Shown piece after piece: positions 23,311 through 35,176 of a stretch of 64,000 nucleotides of DNA. The DNA lies in assembly GCF_026914185.1 (NCBI RefSeq), contig NC_070562.1:1736001-1800000 (forward strand), written 5' to 3'. The stretch is from Puccinia triticina. Taxonomy: Eukaryota; Basidiomycota; Pucciniomycetes; Pucciniales; Pucciniaceae. A program made the translations under genes and the position numbers. The notes below the pieces were generated by a model that worked only from the letters and a program-made list of their open reading frames with translations, did not search any database and was not told the DNA's origin. Position 1 is the stretch's first letter, and the number at the start of each line of letters is the position of its first letter.

Positions 23311-24283
23311 TGTAAGACTCAAAAGTGGTAATGAAACCCTTTTGCTGAATTTCAGAGGGTATGATGGAGTTGCAAGCTCTGCCCTTCTGTTATCAGTCAA
23401 CAAGACCCACCAAGCTCAGCTTGGCAATTTTTATTAAGTGATAGGTCTGGTTTGTTCCAGATGAAATCTGTTTGACTGGCAACATGCAAGTGTTTTGATT
23501 ACTTTGTTATAAGGGTTGAATTGTTTTTATAAGGGTTGATTTATTGTTATAAGGGTTTTAGGATTTGAGTGTGGATGAGTGTTGGGTGACTTGTGAGTTC
23601 TGGGTGAGGAACTGGGGAGCAGACCACTGGGGGTGGAGAGAGATCCTTTTATAGACAAAAGTGGAGCCCCAAAGGGGCTCGTGGGTTGGGTTTCAGCTAA
23701 TCTAGACAACAGGGTGAGGGATTTTAGCTGGTGGGAGTAGATACAAATGATGTCATAACCCCTCAGGGGTGCATGAATGGTGTCAGAATATACAGCAGAA
23801 CATTTTAAACATGCCAGGGGTGCATACATGATGTCAGAATATACAAAAGAACATTCTAACACATGCATGAGGTGACAGTAGACTGCATGAGCTGTCATAC
23901 AGGGGGAATTAGTGTATACACAAAGTCTGGGGCTGCAGAAACAGTGTGAATGATGTCATACTATGTATATAAAGGAGTGTATGTAGTTAATATGTAATGA
24001 GTGTAGCCTGACAGGGAGATGTATGTTTGTATCCTGTGATGTGTATATGGGTACTGCTGTGAAACTTGGGTCAAGGCAGGTGACAGCTGGGTTACTGGGG
24101 CTGGCCGTGTGATAGGTGTCCATGAGGTGTAACTTCCACACTAGAGGGGGTCCAGGGGTGCTTCCAGTGGTGACTAGGGGTGAAATTGGCCTTAGAATCC
24201 ATTTGATGGTATCTTCAGGCCTAGTATGAGTAATTATGTGGCATAGAGAAAACTCTTATTTTTCCACTTTTCCGTCTACCACA
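23311..24283 (-). repeat. Solo LTR X2 inserted in Copia-2 (inverted relative to X1)
   Basis: On the plus strand it runs TGTAAGACTC to CTACCACA. Flanks are ACGT and ATGT, a 4-bp duplication with a CpG transition. It is the same family as X1, without the MITE. Confidence 0.85.
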
Positions 24284-24862
24284 ATGTACAAGCAAGCAAT
24301 GAAGTCAGGAGACAAACAAAATTGGGCTGGAGCCATAGCTGAAGAAATGTCCAATCTTGAGCAGATGGATGTCTGGGTCTCTAAACCAATGCCAGCTGGA
24401 ACCAAGCCACTCAATGGTTGGTGAGTCTTTGCAAAGTAGACAGGGGCTGATGGGAACTCTATACGCTTTAAGGCCCGCTACGTTGCTAAGGGTTTCAAGA
24501 AAATAGTGGGTAAAGATTTTAATGTGAATTTTGCGCCTACGGCCACTTTTGTGTCCTTGCGCCTGCTCCTCACTATAGCGGCCCATTTTAATTGGCCCGT
24601 CCACAGTTTTGATTTCGTGGCGGCGTACCTCAACTCACCAATTGACAAGGAAGTTTGGGTCAAACCACCTGATGGTGTTGAGGTTCCGGCAGGACATGGT
24701 TTCTTACTAAAGAAGGCCCTCTATGGGACCCGCCAAGCAGCGAGGTGCTGGTGGCTACATCTACAAGCCATACTTGACAAGCTGGGTTATTCCCCCTCAC
24801 AATACAGCAACAGTCTGTATATCCTCCGTCACAAGGAAGAGTCAGGCGTTGTGGTGGACAGA
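24284..24862 (+). pseudogene. Copia-2 reverse transcriptase, first part
   Basis: Starts YKQAMKSGDKQNWAGAIAEE. Two in-frame stops lie at about 24422 and 24437 (before and after VFAK). The rest reads RFKARYVAKGF and LYGTRQAARCWW, standard copia reverse transcriptase. It breaks at ..EESGVVV where insert Z2 begins. Confidence 0.85.
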
Positions 24863-25655
24863 TTGCTACACGCGTGGGAATCAAGTTTTGTTGCTCATGG
24901 CGCGCGCTGGAGAACGTCAAGGCTCAAGACTTCCAGTCCCCAAGGCTTTCTCAGGTTCAACAGCGCGGCGTGGTGCACATCCTCAAGGCGTTTCAGGCTC
25001 TTTTCTTTTCTCCCTCTTTCCTCTTGCTTCCCTTTCCTTTGATATTTGTGCTTGACATTTCTTTTCTGTTTAAACTCTGTTATTTTATTTTTCTTATGTG
25101 CACGTGTTGGACAGGTTTGGTTGAGGAGGGTTGGTTTTCTTTTATGATTGTGTCGTGTTTTCTTTTCTTTTTGGTTTGGTTTCTGCTGTTTTGTTTGTTG
25201 TAGCGCGTGCGTGCGCGCTAGGTTGTGAGGAGATGTCTGTGAGATGTCACAAACTCCAAGATTTGAGTTCAGCGGGAACTCAGGCTTTGGAGCAGCATGG
25301 ACCTACTCTGAACCGTAAAAAAAAATCAGTTTCTCCATCAAATTTAAAGTTATTGTCTTGGCGTCTTTACGCCCAAAGTCTCAGCTCTTCTAAGTTTATT
25401 ACCCCGCAACACCGATCTCTTCCAGCCTTTGGTTTTTATCACATCCCCCGCCGGCAGTATCCCCGGCTCCCTTCTCAACACAAAAATTGCCAACGCGCAA
25501 TTCCAGCTGTCAGAAAAATCACCCCCCCCCCCCACGCTTACACAACTCTCAGCGCTCTTTTTTGGCCAATCGCCCCGGAGGGCATACACAACTAATTCTC
25601 ACTTTTCTCATTCCCCTCCACCAACTGCCTACTGTCTGACACAGTAGGAGTTCCT
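24863..25655 (+). repeat. Unclassified insert Z2 in Copia-2 reverse transcriptase
   Basis: About 790 bp separate SGVVV from IWVHVDNGV, which are adjacent in related copia proteins. The first 490 bp resemble repeat Z1 (12040-12480, opposite strand). A small hairpin (CTACTGT with ACAGTAG) lies near its right end at about 25629-25648. No clear target duplication was found and the class is unknown. Confidence 0.6.
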
Positions 25656-26604
25656 CAGGGTCATCTGGGTTCACGTTGACAACGGTGTTGTCACCGCCTC
25701 CAGTGAGGCTTTGATCAAGAGACTTGAGGTAGATCTCAAGGACGTGTTGCGGCTCAAATGGAGTCCCCATCTAAATTCCATTGTGGGTCTGAATATTGAG
25801 CGTACTGAATCTGGTTTTATCCTTACACAGCCCAAGCTCACTCAAACCATCCTAGACAAAGAGTGGGATGGGGTACAGGTAGCCAAGACTCCCCTGCCGC
25901 CAAATCTCAATGCTGCAATGGAAGAAGGTGACCCAACATCCTCCTCAAAGTACCTACATGTCATGGGCATGTTTAGCTATTTGGCTGCTGGGACAAGGCC
26001 GGACATAGCCTTTGCAGTTAACTATTTGGCGCGGTTCTCCGCCAAACCAAGTGTGACACATTGGAAGGGGCTGTGGCACCTTGTGAATTATCTGGCAGGT
26101 TCTACTGATAAGTGTTTATGTCTTTTCCCTGACAGGGATCCCAAGGCGCTAAAAACTTTCTGTGACACATCCTGGGGTGGCGAGTTCTTGCGCTCCTCTT
26201 TTGGGGTTTTGGTGGAATTCATAGGGTGCCCGGTTCTTTGGGTGGCGGAAAGGCAAGCCTCTGTGGCGGCCTTGACATGTCATGCGGAATACATGGCGTT
26301 GGGAGCCGCCACAAGACACACCTTATGGGTAAGACATTTGCTTAAAGATATCCTCAAGACTGATTTTGTTGGTCACATTCACTGTGACAATCAGTCAGCG
26401 GTGAAAGTGGGCACCAACAATGCTGCAAACAAGCGCACAAGACATACTGACCGTGATTTTTATATCACCAATGAAGCTCTGTTTTGTAAGCTAACGACGT
26501 TGACTTTGATCCCAACCAGCAAACAGAAGGCGGATATTTTCACTAAGAGTCTCCCGCCTGAGCTGTTCAAGAAGATGAGGGGTTTCCTTTTCAAATCTGA
26601 ATAA
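25656..26604 (+). pseudogene. Copia-2 reverse transcriptase end and RNase H
   Basis: The metal-binding motif is WVHVDNGVV (Asp-Asn in place of Asp-Asp). The frame is then open for 297 residues: FSYLAAGTRPDIAFAVNYLA, RNase H with FCDTSWGGEF, HCDNQSAVKVG and KADIFTKSLPPELF, ending at 26604. Confidence 0.85.
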
Positions 26605-27372
26605 TATTTTTTTCTTTTCCTTTTTATATCTTCTATCTTGTCTCTGCCACTGTCTCTCAGTACTCTTTTGTCTCTTATAAACAAAATTTTGTGCTTTGTT
26701 TTCTGCTCTTCTCTTGTGTTTATTGTTTTCTGTTCTCTTCCCTTTTTCTCTTTCCTATTTTTTTTCTTTTTCTTCGTGCAGATCTTGTAGGTAGGGTCTA
26801 GCGGCTAGGCGAGGGGGTGGCTCTTGTAACCTAACCACTTAGGTTACAATTAGTGACACTCACCTACCGGTAGACCATACTATGGTCCTCGGAGAACAAG
26901 CTGCAGAGCTTATTCTCCGCATTCACTACGTTATTCAGAGTCTTTGTCACATTATCTTCCCCCATGCGCCTCCCTTCCCACACTCGCGGCGGGTAACTGC
27001 GGCACAGCCAATGACCAGTAACCCGCTACGAGTACCAGGAGGAAACGCAAGCCGGAATGGAGCTCGGGACGATCCCTGCATGGATGGTTGACCCTGCACC
27101 ATATCCCGGACGGTCCCGCGGGGATATGGTGCAGGGTCAACCCGAATCCGACTCTGCCGCGTATGGTAGAAATCGAGAGGCAGACTCCCTCTCGATGTTC
27201 CTACCATACGCGGTCTTTGAAAGGGCGCTCTTTCGAGAGACAGACTCCGTTTCTACTATACGCGGCTTTGAAGGGCCGCTCTTCTTTATCTTTCCCGCGA
27301 AATGTCTGATAGCTCTTATCTTCCCGCTCCTTGCAATTCCCCAGCGTTCAACCGACTTTTCTCATCCTTACC
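26605..27372. other. Spacer between Copia-2 and the farnesyltransferase gene
   Basis: 26605-26780 is pyrimidine-rich. A perfect hairpin with 22-bp arms (GGTTGACCCTGCACCATATC and complement) lies at 27088-27142. No gene seen. The last ~100 bp should hold the promoter and 5' UTR of the next gene. Confidence 0.5.
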
Positions 27373-29328
27373 ATGCCGCAATATCCACTGTTGCCAACAC
27401 CATTCGACAATGTCAAAACCGCTACTTCGGAAAAGCAACTGTCGACCGAGTTAGAGATCTTCAAGTACCTAGAGTCGTTTGCGAATCCGACTGCTCCGGA
27501 TCAAGAAAGCCAATCCATTGATTCGTAGGTTTCCGCGATCTTTCTTTTCGAAGCACACCGGACATTTTCATTCATAATCGTAATGATACTAATTATTTAT
27601 GTATTCCGTCAATCTCAATATCCGACGAGGATATTCTTAGGGTTAAGCTTTCTTCCTCCAGTCACATTTCTTATCTTTACTCAAAGCTCTTCAACCTGCC
27701 CGATCGATGGATACAACTAGATGCCAGCCGTACTTGGATTATGTATTGGTTCGTATCTTCAACTTTTCTTGTTCCTGTCAAGACCTAACCCAGTGCTCTG
27801 CGATCTTAGGGTCTTGGGTGCCCTATCTATGTTGGATGTTAAGATCAAGCCAGAGGAAAGGGATAGAGCAATTGAGACAATATTGTCATTCCAACATCCT
27901 GATGGCGGCTTTAGCGGTTCCCCTGGACCAGGTCACCTAGCCCATCTCGCCGCAACCTACGCATGTATCTGCTGCTTGGCGATCTTACTTGAGGATGCTG
28001 AGCAAGATGTTGTCAATGATACCTGGTCTAAAGTCGACATAAAAAAATTATACGACTGGATGCTAAGTCTGAAGGTTTCCGACGGAAGCTTTGCAGTCCA
28101 GCACGAGGGTGAAATCGATGTTCGGTAAGAAGCTGTCTCCATCGCTTCTAATCATATATTTCATGAATCATGCGAAGTGCTGATCGAACCAAATTCTCTT
28201 CACGAACAGGGGCTGTTATGGGGCGCTGGCCGTCGCCGCGATGCTCAACTTACTAACGCCTGAGCTCGTCAGGGATCTCCCGCAATACTTGGTCAAGTGC
28301 GCGTCCTTCTCTTTGTCTGAGTCTTCTGATGGCAAGCGCTAACGAGTCCGCCATGTGGATCGATCAATAGCTGTCAAACCCACGAAGGAGGTATGGCAGC
28401 GACTTCGATTTCGAATCATACTGACCAAACGCCGCCAGCGTATTCTGGTAACCACACGGGTGCACCTGTGGGAGAAGCACACGGAGGTTACACTTCTTGT
28501 GCTTTAGCATCATACTTCCTTCTTCAAGGATACCCTAGCCTTCCTAACACGCATAAATTCGATGTTGAAGCTTGCTTGCGCTGGGCCGCTCAAGCCCAGG
28601 CATCGCCAATCGAAGGGGGCGGATTCCGTGGTAGAACCAACAAGCTTGTCGATGGCTGTTACATCTGGTGGTGCGGTGGACTGCTCCCTCTTCTTGAGGC
28701 GATGCTCATGTCAGACACTTCACGTGAGCCTTCAGTTTCTCCGAGGAACAAATGATCCACACTCTTAGCCTTGAACTAATGTAATATTTGCCATGCTTCA
28801 TTGAAGGCGAAGAATTTCCTGATTTGTGCGACCGACAGGCCCTACAAGAATATGTTCTTCTTGCTTCACAAGAGCCAACTACTAAAGGATCAAAAGGTGG
28901 ATTAAGAGACAAGCCGGGAATGGCTCCTGACATGTATCACACTCATTATATACTATCTGGCTTGTCCGTCGGTCAGCACAAGCCAAGATATTCCGCCAAG
29001 GAGATTAGAAACATCACCGAAACTTTTCAACTTCCTGTCTTCTCCAAGTGTGCTCTTGGGAACAACGAGAGCGAATCAGAAGCTTCAAAGAGAATGGAGG
29101 GTATTTATTCAAGGATCCTAGGATGGGAATTTGATCCGAAAGCAAAATTGGTTGTTGGTCCCCCTGAAAATGAAATCGTAAGTTTTTGCACTTTTTTTTG
29201 GACATTTACCTCCGGAGCTGAGCAATCAAATCCTTCTGGTCTATCAGGGACGCGTTAATCCGGTTCTTAATGTCAAACACTCAGCTGTTAAACAGATTAT
29301 GGACTATTTCTATCATCAAACTCGCTAA
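27373..29328 (+). CDS. RAM1: Protein farnesyltransferase subunit beta (seven exons)
   Basis: Catalytic beta subunit that, with an alpha subunit, attaches farnesyl to CaaX-box proteins such as Ras and fungal mating pheromones in the cytosol. Exons inferred by frame: 27373-27524, 27641-27748, 27810-28124, 28210-28296, 28371-28723, 28807-29177 and 29248-29328, giving 488 residues with all junctions in phase. Most introns start GTAAGN or a variant; intron 4 has GTGCGC and a GCTAAC branch site. Family hallmarks: LDASRTWIMYW, DGGFSGSPGPGHLAHLAATY, EAHGGYTSCALAS, GGFRGRTNKLVDGCYIWWCG (zinc ligands Asp and Cys) and DMYHTHYILSGLS (zinc ligand His). The YHTHY..SGLS form fits farnesyl- rather than geranylgeranyltransferase. 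The gene symbol follows the yeast orthologue. Confidence 0.93.
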
Positions 29329-29845
29329 AGTTGAATTCCTTTAATCACTCAAATAAAACGGACAGCTTCTGCCACAATTTTGTATAAACTCATCATCCGA
29401 AATATCCAGCTTGGATATATTTCCATCATCTTTCATTGTCCTAAAGTACCAATTCACAACAAAAATGTACATATAAGCTGAATTTCAAATTCAGAATTCA
29501 GCGAGAGCGAGTAGTCACTTGCATCTTGCAAACAAATAAGTATTGATCATCCAATTCTATCGAGAATCCAGCAATTGGTAGCTGGCTGTTCTGAACATGA
29601 TTTGTTTTTATTTTTCTGAACTACTGCGTGTTTCCATTCCACATCCCTCGTCCGGTTCTGTCCGCGTGTTTGCTTCTTGACACCAAAACCAATTTGAGAT
29701 CGGATTTGGAAGTTTGAGGACACCACTCCGAAGCAGAAAAATAACTCAAGCATGAAGAAAGCAAGTTCCAGTCATCATTGAAATCAAGGTACAACATACA
29801 TTTTCTATGCATAGACCGCAGATGGAAAGACAGGCAAAAAGACAC
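29329..29845. other. Spacer between farnesyltransferase and tRNA-Tyr genes
   Basis: No gene or repeat recognised. Confidence 0.4.
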
Positions 29846-29932
29846 TCCCCCGAGCCGGGATCGAACCAGCGACCTCAAGATGACACATCTACCCATTACA
29901 GTCTCGCGCTCTTCCAACTGAGCTATCGGGGG
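29846..29932 (-). tRNA. tRNA-Tyr (GTA) with 14-nt intron
   Basis: Folds as a full cloverleaf: acceptor CCCCCGA with TCGGGGG, D arm GCTC/GAGC, anticodon stem CGAGA/TCTTG, T arm GCTGG TTCGATC CCGGC, discriminator A. Anticodon GTA is followed by A37, then a 14-nt intron (TGGGTAGATGTGTC). A second copy lies 9 bp away. Its 3' half is the sequence copied in the primer site at 11574-11623. Confidence 0.95.
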
Positions 29933-29941
29933 CCCTACGCA

Positions 29942-30030
29942 TCCCCCGAGCCGGGATCGAACCAGCGACCTCAAGATCGACTCGTTTTATCCATTACAGT
30001 CTCGCGCTCTTCCAACTGAGCTATCGGGGG
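29942..30030 (-). tRNA. tRNA-Tyr (GTA) with 16-nt intron, second copy
   Basis: The mature sequence is identical to the neighbouring tRNA-Tyr. The intron differs in length and sequence (TGGATAAAACGAGTCG). Only 9 bp separate the two genes, so co-transcription is possible. Confidence 0.95.
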
Positions 30031-31413
30031 ATTTCCATGACGACCAACGTACTTTTGGCATATATAAATCTTACGTAATATGATAAGGAAATGCAAGACC
30101 TCTATTTCACAAACAGAATTTTTGGCCGATAGAAGCTCGAGGAAGGGAATTCAAAAAAGGTTTGTGATTATCGTAGACAGATGTGATTCACTTTAGCTGA
30201 GCAGCAATTGGAGTGATCGGGCGTGGGAGTCGGACGGTGGCTTCCTCGTAAAAATTAATGGAAAGCACAAAGACAAGGAGCCGAGAACCTTCCGATCGTA
30301 CTCTTCATTTCTGCGAAAGAGATCAGTTGAATGAATCAATAGTTTATGGTAAAACCACATGTCACTAGGTGCAACCTGGAAAGGGGCAAGTTGGGAGAGC
30401 TTAATGATTAAAGCTATGTTCAATTGGAACATATTCATCAGATTTTGAGTAATTGATTCTAAAAATCAGTGTTGCACCAAGCAAACTTTTATTGCAGTGT
30501 TGGCAGTATGTACTCGATCAAGAATTAAGAAAGGTTCAGCAACAAAATTGCTTTCCCTTTTTATCCAAAGTCAATATCCCTAATCTAGTACAACTTACAT
30601 TCAGTACATGAATAGCTTGATAGTTAGAGCTTCTGGATGCTGTACTGGTGGCCGTTAACATTATTGGACAAAAGCTAGTTGGGAGTAATGAAGTAGTCTA
30701 GAATGTTGTTAAGACTAGTGCTGATATCAAAGACTGCTTACTTGAGAATTATATAAGTTATGTAGTTAGATTTTTTGGACCTTGCTGGTAGGCTATGCTA
30801 ACCCACTGCATGGATCATGGTTTGTTGGTTTTCAGGATTGCACTGGTTTGATATGAGCAAAGGCCCAGAAATAGGAGAGAACTTGCACAAGTCCCTCCTG
30901 CGCGTAGAGCTCCGGAGGGAATTTCAGAAGCAATGCTGTTTTTTTGTCAAGAGAGGTAGACAAAAACACCCCATTTTTGTTTGGCCCTATTGCCGCAAAA
31001 AAATCATCCAAAATGGTTCATGGAGCATGCAATGGCCAAGAAGCCCAGCCACACACCTCAATTTCCTTGCATGTTTGAGCCACTTCTTGATGGCAAAAAC
31101 ACAACAAAAACCAGTACCTGTCTTTTCTCTACTGCCACTGGCCAGTAATCGAAAATAGGGGGAACAACCGCAAAGCCCCCTGGTGGTGGAATGTTAGCAA
31201 CAACACCAAACAAACCCACAGTGGAGAATGACGGGATCGATGAGGCAAGCCTAGACTCATAGAGGCCATGAGCCAGCACGTAGGACTTGTTCTGTTTCTC
31301 ATGCCTGAGACTGATGACAGAAATAAATCAGGCACCCGCGGCAGTCAGCGGATACATGGCACCGCAGCCGGACGTGAGGCATGCGGATCTGAGAAGCGTG
31401 CTACCCGAACCTG
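30031..31413. other. Spacer before the kinase gene
   Basis: No recognised gene. Open frames on both strands around 30817-31280 have no known domain and overlap one another. 31290-31413 probably holds the promoter and 5' UTR of the kinase. Confidence 0.35.
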
Positions 31414-33488
31414 ATGTCCCGGATCGAAGCCAACCCCCACAGCGGCGGCCGAGGGAGCCCCGAGTCCGAACCACTGCCGCCGGTCCCTAAAATCAGATTC
31501 ACAATCAGACCGAAGGCCGAAGTCCATCGACCATACGCGAAAAGGAAAATCCAGCCAAAAGATCCCCCAGGACGTTTCTTGATGACTTCTAGTGGTGAGT
31601 TCGATACATTTTCGCCCAAGTAACTGGTACCATTCAATCCTGGCGAAGCGTTCACACTTTTCAAGTTATTGATATAGTTCTATTTGTGTTCTGGTCGTAT
31701 TTGATTCTCAGCCACCCAAGTTAAAAAATCGAAATGGGACGATATGGATGATGACTCGACGCCAACCCACCAGAAAGCTGCAACCTCTTCCAGACCTTCC
31801 AAACGGTCGCGTAAAGCAGCTCTTTCGGGTGTCAATGTCTCTAGATCAGCATCACCTTACAAAACAACCCCATCAAAGAATCAGTCCAACACCACATCTT
31901 CTGAGAATCCCCCACCTATCCAGTCTACGAGCTCTGATGCCTCACATTTGAATCCTTCATACTTGAATGGAGGACAAGAAGCAAAGAACACCGGAATCTC
32001 AATTCTAGGCCGCGCCTCACTTTCAAAGAAGAGCACTCCACTCAATCGATCTAAGCAGATCCGTGAGCTTCACCCTCCAATTCAAGGATGTCGTTCCGTT
32101 TATTGTTATGAAAGGTTTGCTCCATCTGCCCATTCCAAGCCGCTCAAGCCTCCTTTTATACTTTGCTGATGTTAACCAATTCATACATTTCATTTTAGAC
32201 TCAATCACATAGAAGAAGGCTCTTATGGCGTAGTCTTCAGGGCGCGTGACAAGGAAACGGGCGAAATAGTCGCCCTGAAAAAGATCAAGATGGATCAAGA
32301 GAAAAACGGATTCCCGATCACTAGTCTTCGAGAAATTCATACGTTGATGATGGCCCGCCATGAAAACATCGTCCACGTTCGAGAGATCGTTGTTGGAGAT
32401 ACTTTGACACAGTGAGCATTCGGTAGCATTTTGACAATATTTCACAGCCTTACTGATCAGCAACTCACTACTATCTTCGTTGCACAATGGCAGAATCTTT
32501 ATCGTCATGGATTTTATTGAACACGATCTCAAAACTCTCCTGAGTACGATGCGGTCCCCGTTCCTCGCCTCTGAAGTCAAGACGATCTTGCTGCAACTCT
32601 TGTCTGCAACGGCATTATGTCATAACAACTGGATCATACACCGAGATCTGAAAACGTCCAATCTGCTCATGAACAATCGAGGTCAAATCAAGGTGGCTGA
32701 TTTTGGACTTGCCAGGACCTATGGTGATCCGCCGATGGGAGACATGACTCAGCTAGTAGTCACGCTATGGTACAGAGCACCCGAGTTATTACTTGGAGCT
32801 GAATCGTATACGACAGCCGTCGACTTGTGGAGCATTGGATGCATTTTTGCTGAGCTTATCCTACGCGAGCCACTCTTTCCGGGCGCAGGCGAAATCGACC
32901 AGATCGGAAAGATCTTCAAAATCTTGGGACGACCGACCGAAGAAATTTGGCCTGGATTGAAACTGTTGCCGAATGCGTTGAAGTTCGACTTGAATGCTAT
33001 CCAACCATATTCAACCCTAAGGCAAAAGTTTCGATATGTGACGGAAGCGGGAATCGATCTGATGAACAAATTACTAACCTATGATCCAATCCAACGGATC
33101 TCGGCTGATGAGGCCCTCAAGCATCCTTACTTTAAGCGTGTTACAATTTTTCTTTCTTTTTGTTTCCGTTCTTGCTTTTTGAACTTGCTGGGATTACTCA
33201 TTCGATCTCTGTTACCAATTCTCTTGACTTCATTTTTAGCGAGACTCCACTCCCTAAACACCCCGATGCATTCCAGTCCTTCCCTTCAGTTGCTGCGGGA
33301 GAAAAGTACGTTTCGATTCTTCTGATCTGTTTGATCCCTATCGCTCTTGCCTTGATTAAGTTGCTGAAATCATCTGCCTTCATGACTGTCAATGTTACCC
33401 CATGCACAGGGCCAAATTTGACTCTCCTTCTGCTCCCCATCGAGAAGAAGGCCGAGCGCAAAGCAATCGATATGACCTCATTTTGTAA
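31414..33488 (+). CDS. CDK11/PITSLRE-type cyclin-dependent kinase (six exons)
   Basis: Ser/Thr kinase related to animal CDK11 and fission-yeast Ppk23, nuclear kinases tied to transcription, splicing and Mediator. Exons inferred: 31414-31594, 31712-32114, 32199-32411, 32494-33135, 33240-33305 and 33410-33488, about 527 residues. The first ~230 residues are Ser/Pro/Lys-rich and disordered. The kinase core follows: [30 protein letters not shown] (the PITSLRE helix that binds cyclin), [22 protein letters not shown] and [11 protein letters not shown], ending [15 protein letters not shown]. The donor of intron 4 is either a GC site at 33136 or a GT at 33140 with the acceptor shifted by four bases; both keep frame. 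Confidence 0.92.
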
Positions 33489-33848
33489 ACCATTGAGCAT
33501 GTTCCATAGGACCTCAACATCATTGCTGGATGTAAAATCTAGCCAGCCATGTCTCCCGTTCTTGCTTTACCAAATCGTTCATCCCTCCTTAGAAGCAATA
33601 CCAACGTTAATTTTGAGCCTGGAGATGCTGGTTGACCGGCATATGCCAGTGGCCACCAATCTTCCTTCGAACTTCAGTGCGATATGCAATGATCGGATCT
33701 TAGGCTCCTTCGTGAGGTGACTCCAAACACCGTGCCACGGTGACAGCCCAGAATGAAAAAAGAAGAAAAAAAACTGCCTTTTATGGAATTATATTGGAGT
33801 AGAAATATCTGCAACAACGGAGTAAGAAGGGTCGAGCGCAAAAACTGA
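33489..33848. other. 3' region of the kinase gene
   Basis: Probably 3' UTR and spacer. No further gene seen before tRNA-Cys. Confidence 0.4.
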
Positions 33849-33929
33849 AGTCCCCAACGTGATTTGAACACGTGACCTGCCGCTGTGCTGACTGCAGGCG
33901 GCCGCTCTAAACCACTGAGCTATGGAGAC
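33849..33929 (-). tRNA. tRNA-Cys (GCA) with 7-nt intron
   Basis: Acceptor GTCTCCA pairs with TGGGGAC. The discriminator is T, as expected for tRNA-Cys. D arm GCTC/GAGC, anticodon stem GCCGC/GCGGC, T arm ACGTG TTCAAAT CACGT. Anticodon GCA follows T33. Seven extra bases in the anticodon loop (TCAGCAC) are read as an intron. Confidence 0.9.
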
Positions 33930-34319
33930 TTCGATGATGGAAATACGCCAAGGTTAGGTATATATTCAGCAGTGTCTAAATCGAGCTTTGAATTGAGACT
34001 TGGTCAATGAATCATCTTGCAAACAGAGATGAGGAACTGGTCTTTCCCTGATGCTGAATGGTGAATGTGTAAGCGATATTCATGAAATGTTTGTCCGGGC
34101 CTCCGGATATCTGAGATTGAATGGCCGAGCAGCAACTGTGAGACTGATTACGTCATTGGATATTCCGATCACACAGCTGACGGCCCTTTGTCAAAACAGC
34201 TCACTTGGCACTGTGGCAGCCTCAAGTCGTTCCTCTGCAATCCCGCCACGGCAAGCTCCTTCACACCCGTCGCAAGCCCCCCAACTTCTTGAAGCGCCCA
34301 GCAGAAAAAAGGATTAACG

Positions 34320-35176
34320 ATGTCCTCAGGCAATGTCGGGATCCATTCATCGCATATCATGTTCCATCGAGCCCAACGAGACTATGAACGACTCCAGGAA
34401 TCCTACAACCAATGGCTCAAGAAACGAGAGAAAACCAAGCAAGATATCCTCAAACAGATCGCTTCGATCAACGAAGCCGCGCTCGATGCCAAGAAGTCTG
34501 CCAAACTGTCCAAACTGAAAGCTCAACTATCCGCCTTTGAGGAGGAAGAGGCCGAAGTGCCTGATGCTGAACTGCTACAGCATTCGCCCCATGCTCGTCC
34601 CTGTCATCGTCCAGCCTACCGAAAAGTGAATAATAAGCTTCTCTGCTATCTTGTTTTGTTCTATTTACATACCATATATCCATTGACAAAATTATGTTCT
34701 CTCCGTTGCAGCTTGCGTTCGAAAACGCTCTGAAGCAATCAGAAGAGAAGAAGAGACTGGCAGAGGACGTGTATAATGCAGCTCAATTAGCCAAGCAAGC
34801 CTCAGCTCCAGTCCCGAGTGAACCTGCTGCTGAACCGGCTGAGGCCGAAGCTCAGGTATGTTTTTTGGTGACATTCTACACCATCACTCAATTTTATATT
34901 ATACGAAAAATCATTCTCATGTCGAAACTGTTTTGTTTTTGGCAAATGGCATCCAAAAAGGAGGCACCTCCACCCACGCCAGAAGCGGCGACTAGCAGTG
35001 TGCCCAGACCGATGAGTCGAATCAAGAAACTTGATGCCTATTTAACCAAGTTAGAGAGCGGGAGAGGGATGACGAAGACCTTTGCTCCGGAGCGCCAGAG
35101 TCCCACCTACGGTAAATGGTCTCTACGCGCCGGTACTTTCCAACCCGGCCGTGACAAACCCGCTTCATCTTCGTAA
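34320..35176 (+). CDS. Unknown charged, coiled-coil protein (three exons)
   Basis: Not recognised. Inferred exons 34320-34625, 34712-34855 and 34961-35176 join in phase 0 at both introns, giving 221 residues. Residues about 18-80 are rich in Lys, Glu and Leu with heptad spacing (YERLQESYNQWLKKREKTKQ), a likely coiled coil. A second charged helix (NALKQSEEKKRLAEDVYNAA) is followed by an Ala/Pro/Glu linker and a basic tail (PMSRIKKLDAYLTKLESGRG). The start at 34320 is the first ATG in frame, but a longer gene with exons at 34050-34310 is possible because open frames there look coding-like. No transmembrane segment or signal peptide. Confidence 0.6.

Larger units (their letters stand above)
18779..26604 (+). 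mobile_element. Copia-2: dead copia element with nested insertions
   Basis: The coding parts in order are gag (18825-19480), protease (20316-20869), integrase (22046-23310), reverse transcriptase part 1 (24284-24862) and reverse transcriptase/RNase H (25656-26604). Between them lie solo LTR Y (19481-20311), solo LTR X1 (20870-22045, itself holding a MITE), solo LTR X2 (23311-24283, inverted) and insert Z2 (24863-25655). At each LTR junction the reading frame can be rejoined by removing the insert and one 4-bp target copy. No 3' LTR is visible after 26604. Confidence 0.85.

Noticed and set aside
25620..25660. Hairpin near the right end of insert Z2 suggested a Helitron
   Set aside because: No CTRR terminus and no TC start were found, and the insertion is not between A and T.
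30817..31279. Overlapping open frames on both strands before the kinase gene
   Set aside because: Neither has a domain, splice context or homologue that I recognise, and they overlap each other.
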